From positions 21,433,523 to 21,497,522 of the forward strand of contig OW388301.1 in the NCBI GenBank assembly GCA_936450465.1: DNA of 64,000 nt, given 5' to 3'. Under the pieces are notes generated by a model. It made no database searches. It had not been told where the DNA came from and was given only the letters and a program-made list of their open reading frames with translations. The position numbers and the translations under genes are program-made. Numbering within the stretch: the first letter of the stretch is position 1; the number at the start of each line of letters is the position of its first letter. This stretch comes from Gibbula magus (taxonomy: Eukaryota; Mollusca; Gastropoda; Trochida; Trochidae). This document shows, in pieces, positions 54,901-62,400 of the stretch.

Positions 54901-56485
54901 AGCATACTCAGATCCTGGCCAGTTCTGAAAATCGGGGACGTGTCAAGTGTTGGACAAATTAACTTTGACAGCAAATCATTTTCATAATTACAACGGTCAT
55001 TGGACAATGATTACTATACTAAAGATTTTAAAGTTGAAGGGGTCCTGTTGAAAGCAAATTTTAGAAAACTAGAGCCATGATTGGTCCTCAGCTTTTAACA
55101 AAAATAGAGCATGCAGTGTCACCAAGTCTACAATTTAAAATCCCCTTTGGCCAAGGACTCTGTACCCAACATATCAGCTTTCTTGAGCTTTCTTTACTTG
55201 AGAAGAAGATGAAAAAAGGTTTTTAAGTCATGACCCCTGTGACCCACATGGGGGGTTACAGGCCTAGGGTCACTAAATCTACAATTTAGAATCCCTATTA
55301 GCCAAGGAGTCTTTAGATAAAAATAGAGCCATGGGCTCTGTAGCTTATCAGGATTTCATTGATTTATTATTTAAGGTTGAATATCTAAGTTATCTCAAGT
55401 AATATATTGTTAACAAGCAAAAAATAGGTTTTTAAATCATGACCCCTGTGACCCACATTTGGAGTAACAGGGTCACCAATCCTACACTTAAGAATCACCT
55501 TTGACCAAAAGTCTCTACACAACATTTCACCTCTCTAGAGCTTAACATACTTGAGATAAAGATGAAAATAGGTTTTTGGGTCGTGACCCGTGACCTAGAT
55601 TGGGGTCACAGGGTCACAAAATCTACAATTTTGAATCCCCATTGGCCAATGAGTCTGCACACAACTTTTCAGCTCTCTAGACCTTTTGGAACTGGAGAAG
55701 AAGATGAAAATAGGTTTTTAAGGATGTGACCCCATTTCGGGTCACGGGGTCACACAATAAACAATTTAGAATCCCTATTGGCCAAGGAGTCTGCACACAA
55801 CTTTTCAGCTCTCTAGATCTTTTGGAACTGGAGAAGAAGATGAAAATAGGTTTTAAAGAATGTGACCCCTGTGACCCCATTTGGGGTCATGAGGTCATGA
55901 AATCTACAATTTAGAATCCCCATTGGCCAAGGAGTCTGCACACATCTTTTCAACTCTCTAGACCTTTTGGAACTGGAGAAGAAGATGAAAATAGGTTTTT
56001 AAGGATGTGACCCCTGTGACCCCATTTGGGGTCATGGGGTCACGAAATCTACAATTTAGAATCCCCATTGGCCAAGGAGTCTGCACACACAATTTCAGCT
56101 CTGTTGAGTCATTGGTTCTGGAGAAGAAGTCGAAAAAGCGAAAAGTTTACGGATGGACGGACGGATGCCGGACACCATGCCATGCCATAAGCCCATCGGG
56201 CCTTTCAGACCTGATGAGCTAAAAATTCAGCTCTCTAGAGTCACTAGTTCTTGAAAAGAAGTCGAAAAAGCGAGAAGTTCATGGATGGACAGACGGACGC
56301 CATACCATACCATAAGCCAATCCGGCCCTTCAGGCCAGACAAGCTAAGAATCTCCCACAATTTGGACAATGTACCTTTCTGCACTTCATGAGATGGTACT
56401 GGAACCTCTTAGCACGCACCATGTGAACCTTGTCATACGGGCATACCATGAGCTCCTCGGGGTCAGGCACCTCTAGTTCAGACAT
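29961..56485 (-). CDS. GTSF1/Asterix-like CHHC zinc-finger protein, piRNA pathway (9 exons)
   Basis: Exons, in order on the minus strand: 56485-56375, 54924-54798, 51812-51714, 41924-41852, 34730-34671, 33855-33668, 33140-33048, 31782-31702, 30010-29961 (TGA). They total 882 bases and encode 293 residues. All eight joins are GT-AG and keep phase. Two CHHC fingers are exact C-x5-H-x9-H-x3-C: C15/H21/H31/C35 ([21 protein letters not shown]) and C47/H53/H63/C67 ([11 protein letters not shown]...YHMATC). This pair defines the GTSF1/Asterix family, whose members bind RNA and Piwi and support piRNA-guided silencing in germ cells and, in molluscs, possibly soma. The remainder is a long hydrophilic tail with GLGRGKG and GIGRGM motifs that could be methylated and read by Tudor proteins (inference). 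It is longer than the roughly 170 residues usual in vertebrates and flies. The donor after exon 1 (GTACAT) is weak. Exon 8 could instead read through its donor to a TAA three codons on. Confidence 0.93.
30420..31185 (+). pseudogene. Decayed Tc1/mariner transposase
   Basis: Reading across at least two frameshifts one sees [57 protein letters not shown] and [11 protein letters not shown]...RVRGGYTRY with TGA at about 31186. These are the Tc1-type DDE core motifs in order, with both Asp residues and the Glu (PIEHLWD) still present. A short duplication (ACATTTGTGGG twice) breaks the frame near 31005. The N-terminal paired DNA-binding part is barely visible upstream. It lies in intron 8 of the GTSF1-like gene, antisense to it. 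I could not define terminal repeats. Confidence 0.85.
31872..33097. repeat. 64-bp minisatellite made of exon 7 3' end plus splice donor, 19 copies
   Basis: Nineteen head-to-tail copies of a 64-bp unit, three of them 7 bp longer through duplicated TGAAGAG. The copy at the high-coordinate end is the 3' half of exon 7 of the GTSF1-like gene with its donor. The rest fill intron 7. Eighteen copies retain an AGGG|GTGAGT-type donor on the minus strand; the lowest-coordinate copy has GTGGAA instead. Copies differ by only a few bases. Confidence 0.95.
33865..34045. repeat. Imperfect roughly 20-bp purine-rich tandem repeat in intron 5
   Basis: Degenerate repeats of AAATAAGGTGAAAGATGGTG. Read on the gene's strand they are a long pyrimidine-rich tract ending just upstream of the exon 6 acceptor (CACAG at 33856). 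Confidence 0.7.
34903..36168 (+). mobile_element. Pearl-like element, family A, with about 7 core repeats
   Basis: Head at 34908, core units to 36050, short microsatellite, terminal hairpin and CCTGATGAGCTAAAAA at 36153-36168. A new head follows at once at 36169. Confidence 0.85.
36469..39169 (-). mobile_element. Complete-looking hAT DNA transposon in GTSF1-like intron 4
   Basis: The 2.7-kb element starts CAGTGTTTCCG and ends CGGAAACACTG, an 11-bp inverted terminal repeat of hAT type. Both subterminal regions carry clustered ACCGGTA/TACCGGT words (36510-36560 and 39080-39155), probable transposase-binding sites. The only gene is one uninterrupted transposase on the minus strand, the sense orientation of the host gene. 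No clean 8-bp target duplication is visible (flanks AATAATCT and TCTTATCT). It sits inside a pearl-like element. Confidence 0.9.
36599..38830 (-). CDS. hAT-superfamily transposase, intact 743 aa
   Basis: A single open frame with start and stop inside the hAT termini. N-terminal residues 9-16 read QTTLSSFF, an exact PCNA-interacting (PIP) box pattern. Residues about 20-95 are Ser/Lys-rich and disordered-looking, with likely nuclear localisation clusters. A Cys/His zinc-binding region follows at about 121-157 (FCRIC ... LCDH ... HH), TTF/BED-like. The RNase H-like core shows MDET (Asp261) and GSDGAS (Asp326), then HIHCIAHR with the family Cys/His pair (C354, H357) and VRW (W420). The C-terminal hATC dimerisation segment reads [14 protein letters not shown] with Glu690, the position of the third acidic residue in the family. 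No frameshift or stop was found, so the element may be recently active. It resembles the ZNF862/KIAA1586-like hAT group; the exact subfamily is uncertain. Confidence 0.93.
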   Translation of the reverse strand: MKMSGGQKQTTLSSFFGSKFDKPTAPKDDSLPDNSKQQSTDNGSSVDTDAAVSETSQSKRKSSDSPASTCSSGSNIGESSSKCSGSQTSSKSKRVKKFNDDWRTDFRWLRTEGDGTDKVIMFCRICEEADKKNGFTRGCVNLQKSALCDHRESDSHHQAVVSLSHKTAMKTHINQAAAKNDDSLVAMMRTVLFLAKENIAASKFSSLVELQKRNGCASLLKGVIYSHSDSVEQMEEALVMSTVADLKNIISQSNFVGLIMDETVNVSVEKKLILFLKIVKGGVAQTIFLGNYTVHNGTAECIAEKSREVLADWDIPSAKLVGLGSDGASVMTGKHTGVGKRLKDDNPYLVHIHCIAHRVALASQDAARLSKHIAEYCITLNDLYKLFEYSATRYNRLRELSKVLDDSEFASVKQPTTVRWLSLGRAVSAVKSNWPALVIETEEEAADRKNNVAVNICRKMKTYHFIATTYMMSDVLPHMEKLVTVFQKENINLSMIKPMVVSTIECLEELLENSGENEQFLKHNIVNGEFRSIKLTYADDRSVTAFETKKKAFIEDLVASLKKRFPCDSLDVIHSLDDVLNPIRYPTAREDLSLHGGESLNILLEHYSCDADEPVIGQEGADVTTPEPIIDKERAKRDFGQFKRCLLGMGAPSFERACSMLINNYADVFPDFCTLAQIALIIPVTSVPAERGFSLQNRIHTNSRNRLTQRRLNNLMMLNWHAEDADQCCKNAVSIFRNKKRKA
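40973..41400. mobile_element. Foldback element, family A, split by a SINE
   Basis: Left half (TTAAGCCTTGCTTCATTTCC, 40973-41032) and right half (GAAATGCAGCAAGGTTTATA, about 41352-41400) are separated by the minus-strand SINE at 41033-41311. Confidence 0.6.
41033..41311 (-). mobile_element. tRNA-derived SINE, main family
   Basis: Minus-strand copy with head at about 41311 and tail at 41033; inserted into a foldback element. Confidence 0.85.
41440..41823 (+). mobile_element. Pearl-like element, family A, short
   Basis: Two core units, then GGGCCTTTCAGGCCAGATGAGCTAAAA. It ends about 30 bases before exon 4 of the GTSF1-like gene. Confidence 0.8.
41995..42182. mobile_element. Foldback element, family A
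   Basis: Ends ACTTCCCTACGCAAGGCATT and CAAGAGTTATGCCTTGCCTT form the inverted arms. The inner arm (GGCTGATTTAAGCC) is also family-specific. Confidence 0.65.
42293..42440 (+). repeat. DIRS-type terminal repeat, left
   Basis: About 145 bp (A/T-rich lead, then CATTTGGACCACCCTAAGTG and a segment ending GGGCAGGTAACTCTTA). It is nearly identical, inverted, to 46325-46476, and a more diverged copy in the same orientation lies at 44590-44740. Inverted terminal repeats are characteristic of DIRS elements. Confidence 0.85.
42449..42530. repeat. GAGT microsatellite with SINE-like tail
   Basis: About nine GAGT units, then TTATTGTTTAACGCCGCTTC, the tail type common in gastropod repeats. Confidence 0.7.
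44776..44862. repeat. Inverted repeat inside the DIRS composite
   Basis: TACCCCAAGGAGGAT.C.CTTC at 44776 is matched inverted at 44842-44862 across about 45 bases. The same word recurs directly at about 46504, outside the right terminal repeat. It may be part of the element's internal complementary region. Confidence 0.65.
46325..46476 (-). repeat. DIRS-type terminal repeat, right
   Basis: Inverted partner of 42293-42440, with only scattered differences over about 145 bp. Together they enclose the 4.2-kb composite. Confidence 0.85.
46535..46988 (+). mobile_element. Pearl-like element, family A
   Basis: Three core units, ACAGACGG microsatellite and terminal hairpin GGGCCTTTCAGGCC. Abuts the right end of the DIRS composite. 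Confidence 0.8.
46989..48340. other. Intron 3 DNA without a recognised gene
   Basis: A 104-codon plus-strand frame at 47180-47494 has no recognised motif. 47640-47880 is related to the interior of the element at 21519-22108. Confidence 0.4.
48350..49560 (-). mobile_element. Pearl-like element, family C, inverted and interrupted
   Basis: Matches 7535-8190 inverted, from GATGTCCCCTGCTCC at 48350 to the hairpin end at 49548. Split by family D at 48451-49013. Confidence 0.8.
48451..49013 (+). mobile_element. Pearl-like element, family D, nested in family C
   Basis: ATACCCCCGCTTTTAAC near the left and hairpin ATACCCCCGACTACTTCG / TAGCGGGGGTAT at the right, GGACGGACG microsatellite at 48946, and TATGCAAATGAGGGTATGAA core words. 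Confidence 0.7.
50300..50529 (-). pseudogene. C2H2 zinc-finger relic fused to an inverted copy of the Penelope fragment
   Basis: Minus-strand reading from 50529 gives [10 protein letters not shown] and then [20 protein letters not shown], a C2H2-like finger. A second finger ([10 protein letters not shown] ... [12 protein letters not shown]) is broken by a frameshift and stops. The first ten codons are an inverted copy of the start of the neighbouring endonuclease relic. A proline/threonine-rich frame follows to about 49870. I do not recognise the parent gene. Confidence 0.5.
50552..50880 (+). pseudogene. Penelope-like element GIY-YIG endonuclease relic
   Basis: The frame opens with [19 protein letters not shown], the GIY-YIG hallmark of Penelope-like retroelements. 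After a deletion and frameshift it continues with motifs readable as [23 protein letters not shown], then an [24 protein letters not shown] C-terminal segment. No reverse transcriptase is seen next to it. Non-functional; in GTSF1-like intron 3. Confidence 0.75.
51917..51945. repeat. Poly-G run of 29 bases followed by G-rich repeats
   Basis: 29 consecutive G, then GGGGGA repeats at 51965-51990. It lies in intron 2 of the GTSF1-like gene, about 100 bases upstream of exon 3. On the transcript strand it is C-rich. Confidence 0.9.
52439..54716 (+). mobile_element. Pearl-like element, family A, full length with about 13 core repeats
   Basis: Head ATAGAGCCATGGGCTCTGTA and AGCTCATCAGG, array of 145-bp cores (52550-54530), then a GATGGACG microsatellite (54584-54660), hairpin GGCCTTTCAGGCC and CCTGATGAGCT. 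The first and last 11 bases of the body are inverted repeats. This is the pearl/HINE architecture. Confidence 0.9.
55063..56350 (+). mobile_element. Pearl-like family A, two to three partial elements
   Basis: A decayed core (55100-55320), a new head at 55322, five core units, the family end at 56205-56225, then a further short copy of the end region to 56350, right beside exon 1 of the GTSF1-like gene. Confidence 0.8.
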
Positions 56486-56889
56486 TGTACCTGGATGGCC
56501 GATTTATTTCTGATCAATCTGAAATAATGCCCAAAATTACGAATCTTGCAGGTTTCTTATCATTTGTTCCAAAAATATAATAAATTGGTGCCAAAATATT
56601 CTATTTCAAAACCAATGAAATATATATCTGCATTATTTTAAATTTTCAGACAAAAAGAACAATGTTGTATGACGTCAAGCTAAATTGTCTTTAACGTTGC
56701 GTTCTAAATGTGTTGACAAGGAGTAGCTGGCCTATCAGAAAGTAAATTTTAGTGCGCATTCCCCAATTGTATGACTTGTAGGTAATAATTAGAACATTTT
56801 ATTCAAACTCATGTCATACTCTCGCTTGGGTACTATCAATATTTATTATAATTAAGGCACTTGAGATCTTGTTGTAGACATCTGACATA

Positions 56890-57378
56890 CAGTGCCGTGC
56901 CATAAGTTAACGGACGGGGACGTTATTTCCATAGACTTGCATGTTAATTTAGTCCAGGATAAATAATTTTCATAGATACGATTTTTATCTGATTAAATTC
57001 ACACTTATCGAGGTTGTGAGGAATCATCTTGACTACAACCTCATAATTTATGTTTAATTTTCCGTTTTCTATCTAGAGAATTACAGTAATTTGAACAACA
57101 TACAGACAAAATTGTGAATAATTTAACGTGGCGATCTATGGAAAACGTTTTTATTTAATGTACATATGCAGATAAACCGAATGAATCTATGTGAAATTGA
57201 AGTCAGAAAATATAATTTATATTATGTACTTAAAGCTGAAATGATTTCAAATAAAGCTGTGAAATGTGAGATTTATACAACGAGAACTTATTTTATGAAA
57301 ATTATTTATCCTACACTAAATTAACATGTAAGTCTATGGAAAAAACGTCACTGTCCGTTAACTTATGGCACGGCACTG
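56890..57378. mobile_element. Tc1/mariner-type MITE with roughly 85-bp TIR
   Basis: CAGTGCCGTGCCATAAGTTA at the left is matched inverted at the right, with pairing continuing to about 85 bp. TA flanks both sides (56888-56889, 57379-57380). It lies in the presumed 5' UTR intron of the GTSF1-like gene. Confidence 0.85.
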
Positions 57379-58133
57379 TAGGCCGCTATTATCTCGTTGA
57401 CTCAAATATTCAGTCACTACGCCTTTTGGCAAACTATCATTTTCATTTTGTCATGTATGTGTTGTGACGTCATTAACAATGATAGACATTACGTCTGAAT
57501 GTGGCAATAATGGGAAACCAACCTATTTTAAAGTAGATTTCATTACTTTTCTGCAGACCAAGCTTAGAATTTGCGAAGAAAAAAAACGCCTCAAATCCAT
57601 GAGAATTTGTTTAACCCCAACATAAAATTAGGTCTAAATGAATCTCAATGAACTGTCATGCCTTCCAATGGCATTGGGCCTAACAGCTTGACTGTCTCTT
57701 ACCAAAGAATATTGTGTTAAAAATTGCAATATTTGACTGTTCTCTTCAAAACACTGCGATCTGGAAGTGACTCCAGTTACGGCGAGTGTTGAATTCCAGA
57801 TGTTTTTCGACGTTACTCGGGTGATAATGATTAGGAAGCACTGACAGTGACACATGAGAGTCAATGTGTACTATTACACATAACAAAGTATTAGTTTTAA
57901 CTACAATGGCTTAATTGCACTGGCTTGCTATTGGAAACAGGTGTCGCTGTCAAAGTTCAAGACAGTGACAGTTTGGGGAACTCTTTTCGTTTTGCATTGG
58001 TTGAAATGTTTTACAGTTTTGAATGACAACATGTTCAATCTGTGCTTACTTTGAAAATATTGCTTACAATAATTGTCAAATGCGTATATTGACTTGAGAT
58101 ATAAATATATGAATGATTATTTGGTTCACTCAC

Positions 58134-58229
58134 CTTCCTCAAAAACAAAACCTCGTGTTTTCTTTTGGCACCGCGGGAATATGTTACAAGCGTTTTCATT
58201 GGTTGACATTCAGAGGTACGTTCGATTGG
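58134..58229 (-). promoter_or_regulatory. Candidate 5' UTR exon and CCAAT-box promoter of the GTSF1-like gene
   Basis: On the minus strand a GAGGAAG|GTGAGTG donor (exon end 58134) can join the acceptor ATCCAG at 56493-56491, directly before GTACA-ATG. Upstream of the donor are a CCGCGG-containing CpG-rich stretch and two CCAAT boxes (58198-58202 and 58225-58229). The arrangement suits a TATA-less promoter with a short non-coding first exon. The transcription start is not determined. Confidence 0.4.
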
Positions 58230-58628
58230 ATAAGCGCGACACGATTTAGGGACTGGTCATTTATTCCTACCTCCCTGTTTTTTGTCGTAATATTTGTTTT
58301 CATGACCCTCCCCAAACATACATCTATAACACTTCTTGAAATTGACATTCTGAAGATATATTCGGTTCTACATTTAACATTTTTCTTTGATACTTTAAAT
58401 ATGTTCTCAGTAGCTCTTGAATTAACAGTTATAGAATTAATGTTGAAAACATATTCGCATGCCAGTTATGTACATTCCAATTTGTCAAAGGAGTCCAAAA
58501 AAAAGGCTGAACCGGACAAAGTCGATCTTGAATGTATTTGATAAGTTTATGCATCAGCCCTATGTATGTAAAAAAGTTTTAGCAATGAATATTACTATAC
58601 AGTTTGCCCAATGATTTGAAACCAGGAC

Positions 58629-58737
58629 CCATATTTTCTAAGCTCTCTTAGCGCTAAGATGGTCTTAAGTCAATGTTAATGTATGGCACCTATGGCTATC
58701 TTAGCCCTAAGAGAGCTTCGAAAATATGGGTCCAGGT
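58629..58737. mobile_element. Short hairpin MITE (GACCCATATTTTC ends)
   Basis: About 110 bp whose arms GACCCATATTTTCTAAGCTC / GAGCTTCGAAAATATGGGTC pair for about 38 bp. Same family as 21180-21290. Confidence 0.75.
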
Positions 58738-59344
58738 CATATTATGGGTCGTTTGCCGTTTTGCCGAAAATATGACACTTTCGCCTTCTCAAGATCCGCT
58801 GCCCCGCCTACCCCCGTTCCTACGCCTTTGATTATTTGAGTAATTTCATTCTTTATAACTTTATAACTGCACGGCCTATCAGCCTTTTAGTCAAACGTCA
58901 CTAGTAACAGCAGAACCTTCAAATCCACAGATTTTGAAAAGGACAATTTCAATAAATCTGGCCTCCTGGAGAAATTTGCTCAGTGTTAATTGTAAAGACC
59001 CCTCTAAATCAATGAAAAGAGTTTAAATAACGGTTTGAAATGGAAAGTATAAAAAACGCATTAAAATAAAAAAAAAGTCGCATGTTTATAGCCTTTTTAC
59101 CAATAGAAAATAGAAGTTATTAATATAAAAAAACATGACTTTTCATCAACCATGCAGTTACTTTTTTAGTTGCAACATAAAAATGGTTTGATGCGTGAAA
59201 GTCAACTTGGTAACAAAAATGATGTTTTGACATCTGAAACCTTTTAAGTTTATTAAGTAGTTTCGGTACAAGGACATATATAGTTAATCTTAGTAAACAA
59301 TATCAGTATATTAAATTTCAGCTTGAGCTAGTCACTTTTCTTTG

Positions 59345-59490
59345 CTCCCATGGGTTATATAGTGGAGAGTACCGGAGCATATATAAAACCATGGGTAACC
59401 GAGGATGCCATCACATCAATGTACAAGTTTTACAAATCAAGAGCAATGGTCATCACACCAATGTACAAGTTTTACAAATCAAGAGCAATG
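59345..59490. repeat. Leader of the minisatellite with a shared 45-bp repeat
   Basis: TATAGTGGAGAGTACCGGAG and ATATATAAAACC also occur at 33450-33490. A 36-bp unit (ACCAATGTACAAGTTTTACA ...) is then duplicated just before the array. Confidence 0.6.
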
Positions 59491-59494
59491 GTCA

Positions 59495-62400
59495 CCAGTC
59501 CAAGTGTATCTGTATGTCCCATTGTATCAATATGGCCCAGTGTATCAGCATGTCCCAGTGTATCAGTATAGCCCAGTGTAACAGTATGGCCCAGTGTATC
59601 AGTATGTCCCAGTGTATCAGTATGTCCCAGTGTATCAGTATGGCCCATTGTATCAGTATGGCCCAGTGTATCAGTATGGCCCAGTGTATCAGTATGTCCC
59701 AGTGTATCAGTATGTCCCAGTGTATCAGTATGTCCCAGTGTATCAGTATGGCCCATTGTATCAGTATAGCCCAGTGTATCAGTATTACCCAGTGTATCGG
59801 TATGTCCCAGTGTATCAGCATGTCCCAGTGTATCAGCATGTCCCAGTGTATCAGTATGTCCCAGTGTATCAGTATGTCCAAGTGTATCAGTATGTCCCAG
59901 TGTATCAGTATGTCCCAGTGTAACAGTATGGCCCAGTGTATCAGTATGTCCCAGTGTATTGGTATGTCCAAGTGTATCAGTATGTCCCAGTGTATCAGTA
60001 TGTCCCAGTGTAACAGTATGGCCCAGTGTATCAGTATGTCCTAGTGTATTGGTATGTCCCAGTGTATCAGTATGTCCCAGTGTATTGGTATGTCCCAGTG
60101 TATCAGCATGTCCCAGTATATCAGTATGTCCCAGTGTATCAGTATGTCCCAGTGTATCAGTATGACCAAGTGTATCAGTATTACCCAGTGTATCAGTATG
60201 TCCCAGTGTATCAGTATGGCCCATTGTATCAGTATGTCCCAGTGTATCAGTATGTCCCAGTGTATCAGTATGGCCCATTGTATCAGTATAGCCCAGTGTA
60301 TCAGTATGACCAAGTGTATCAGTATTACCCAGTGTATCAGTATGTCCCAGTGTATCGGTATGTCCCAGTGTGTCAGTATGTCCCAGTGTGTCAGTATTAC
60401 CCAGTGTATCAGTATGTCCCAGTGTATCAGTATAGCCCAGTGTATCAGTATGTCCCAGTGTGTCAGTATTACCCAGTGTATCAGTATGTCCCAGTGTATC
60501 AGTATGTCCCAGTGTATCAGTATTACCCAGTGTATCGGTATGTCCCAGTGTATCAGCATGTCCCAGTGTATCAGCATGTCCCAGTGTATCAGTATGTCCC
60601 AGTGTATCAGTATGTCCAAGTGTATCAGTATGTCCCAGTGTATCAGTATGTCCCAGTGTAACAGTATGGCCCAGTGTATCAGTATGTCCCAGTGTATTGG
60701 TATGTCCCAGTGTATCAGTATGTCCCAGTGTATCGGTATGTCCCAGTGTATCAGCATGTCCCAGTATATCAGTATGTCCCAGTGTATCAGTATGTCCCAG
60801 TGTATCAGTATGACCAAGTGTATCAGTATTACCCAGTGTATCAGTATAGCCCAGTGTATCAGTATGTCCCAGTGTATCGGTATGTCCCAGTGTATCAGTA
60901 TAGCCCAGTGTATCAGTATGTCCCAGTGTATCAGTATGTCCCAGTGTATCAGTATTACCCAGTGTATCGGTATGTCCCAGTGTATCAGCATGTCCCAGTG
61001 TATCAGCATGTCCCAGTGTATCAGTATGTCCCAGTGTATCAGTATGTCCAAGTGTATCAGTATGTCCCAGTGTATCAGTATGTCCCAGTGTAACAGTATG
61101 GCCCAGTGTATCAGTATGTCCCAGTGTATTGGTATGTCCCAGTGTATCAGTATGTCCCAGTGTATCAGTATGTCCCAGTATATCAGTATGTCCCAGTGTA
61201 TCAGTATGTCCCAGTGTATCAGTATGACCAAGTGTATCAGTATTACCCAGTGTATCAGTATGTCCCAGTGTATCAGTATAGCCCAGTGTATCAGTATGTC
61301 CCAGTGTATCAGTATGTCCCAGTGTATCAGTATTACCCAGTGTATCGGTATGTCCCAGTGTATCAGCATGTCCCAGTGTATCAGCATGTCCCAGTGTATC
61401 AGTATGTCCCAGTGTATCAGTATGTCCAAGTGTATCAGTATGTCCCAGTGTATCAGTATGTCCCAGTGTAACAGTATGGCCCAGTGTATCAGTATGTCCC
61501 AGTGTATTGGTATGTCCCAGTGTATCAGTATGTCCCAGTGTATCGGTATGTCCCAGTGTATCAGCATGTCCCAGTATATCAGTATGTCCCAGTGTATCAG
61601 TATGTCCCAGTGTATCAGTATGACCAAGTGTATCAGTATTACCCAGTGTATCAGTATGTCCCAGTGTATCAGTATGGCCCATTGTATCAGTATAGCCCAG
61701 TGTATCAGTATGTCCCAGTGTATCGGTATGTCCCAGTGTATCAGTATAGCCCAGTGTATCAGTATGTCCCAGTGTATCAGTATGTCCCAGTGTATCAGTA
61801 TTACCCAGTGTATCGGTATGTCCCAGTGTATCAGCATGTCCCAGTGTATCAGCATGTCCCAGTGTATCAGTATGTCCCAGTGTATCAGTATGTCCAAGTG
61901 TATCAGTATGTCCCAGTGTATCAGTATGTCCCAGTGTAACAGTATGGCCCAGTGTATCAGTATGTCCCAGTGTATTGGTATGTCCCAGTGTATCAGTATG
62001 TCCCAGTGTATCGGTATGTCCCAGTGTATCAGCATGTCCCAGTATATCAGTATGTCCCAGTGTATCAGTATGTCCCAGTGTATCAGTATGACCAAGTGTA
62101 TCAGTATTACCCAGTGTATCAGTATTACCCAGTGTATCAGTATGTCCCAGTGTATCAGTATGTCCAAGTGTATCAGTATGTCCCAGTGTATCAGTATGTC
62201 CCAGTGTAACAGTATGGCCCAGTGTATCAGTATGTCCCAGTGTATTGGTATGTCCCAGTGTATCAGTATGTCCCAGTGTATCGGTATGTCCCAGTGTATC
62301 AGCATGTCCCAGTATATCAGTATGTCCCAGTGTATCAGTATGTCCCAGTGTATCAGTATGACCAAGTGTATCAGTATGACCAAGTGTATCAGTATTACCC

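Larger units (their letters stand above)
57400..59340. other. Upstream flank of the GTSF1-like gene
   Basis: Contains the candidate promoter and one hairpin MITE. Otherwise A/T-rich, with no recognised coding sequence. Confidence 0.4.

Noticed and set aside
58113..58541. 142-codon plus-strand open frame with hydrophobic segments
   Set aside because: It overlaps the candidate promoter and 5' exon of the GTSF1-like gene on the other strand, has no recognised motif, and its start lies in A/T-rich DNA.
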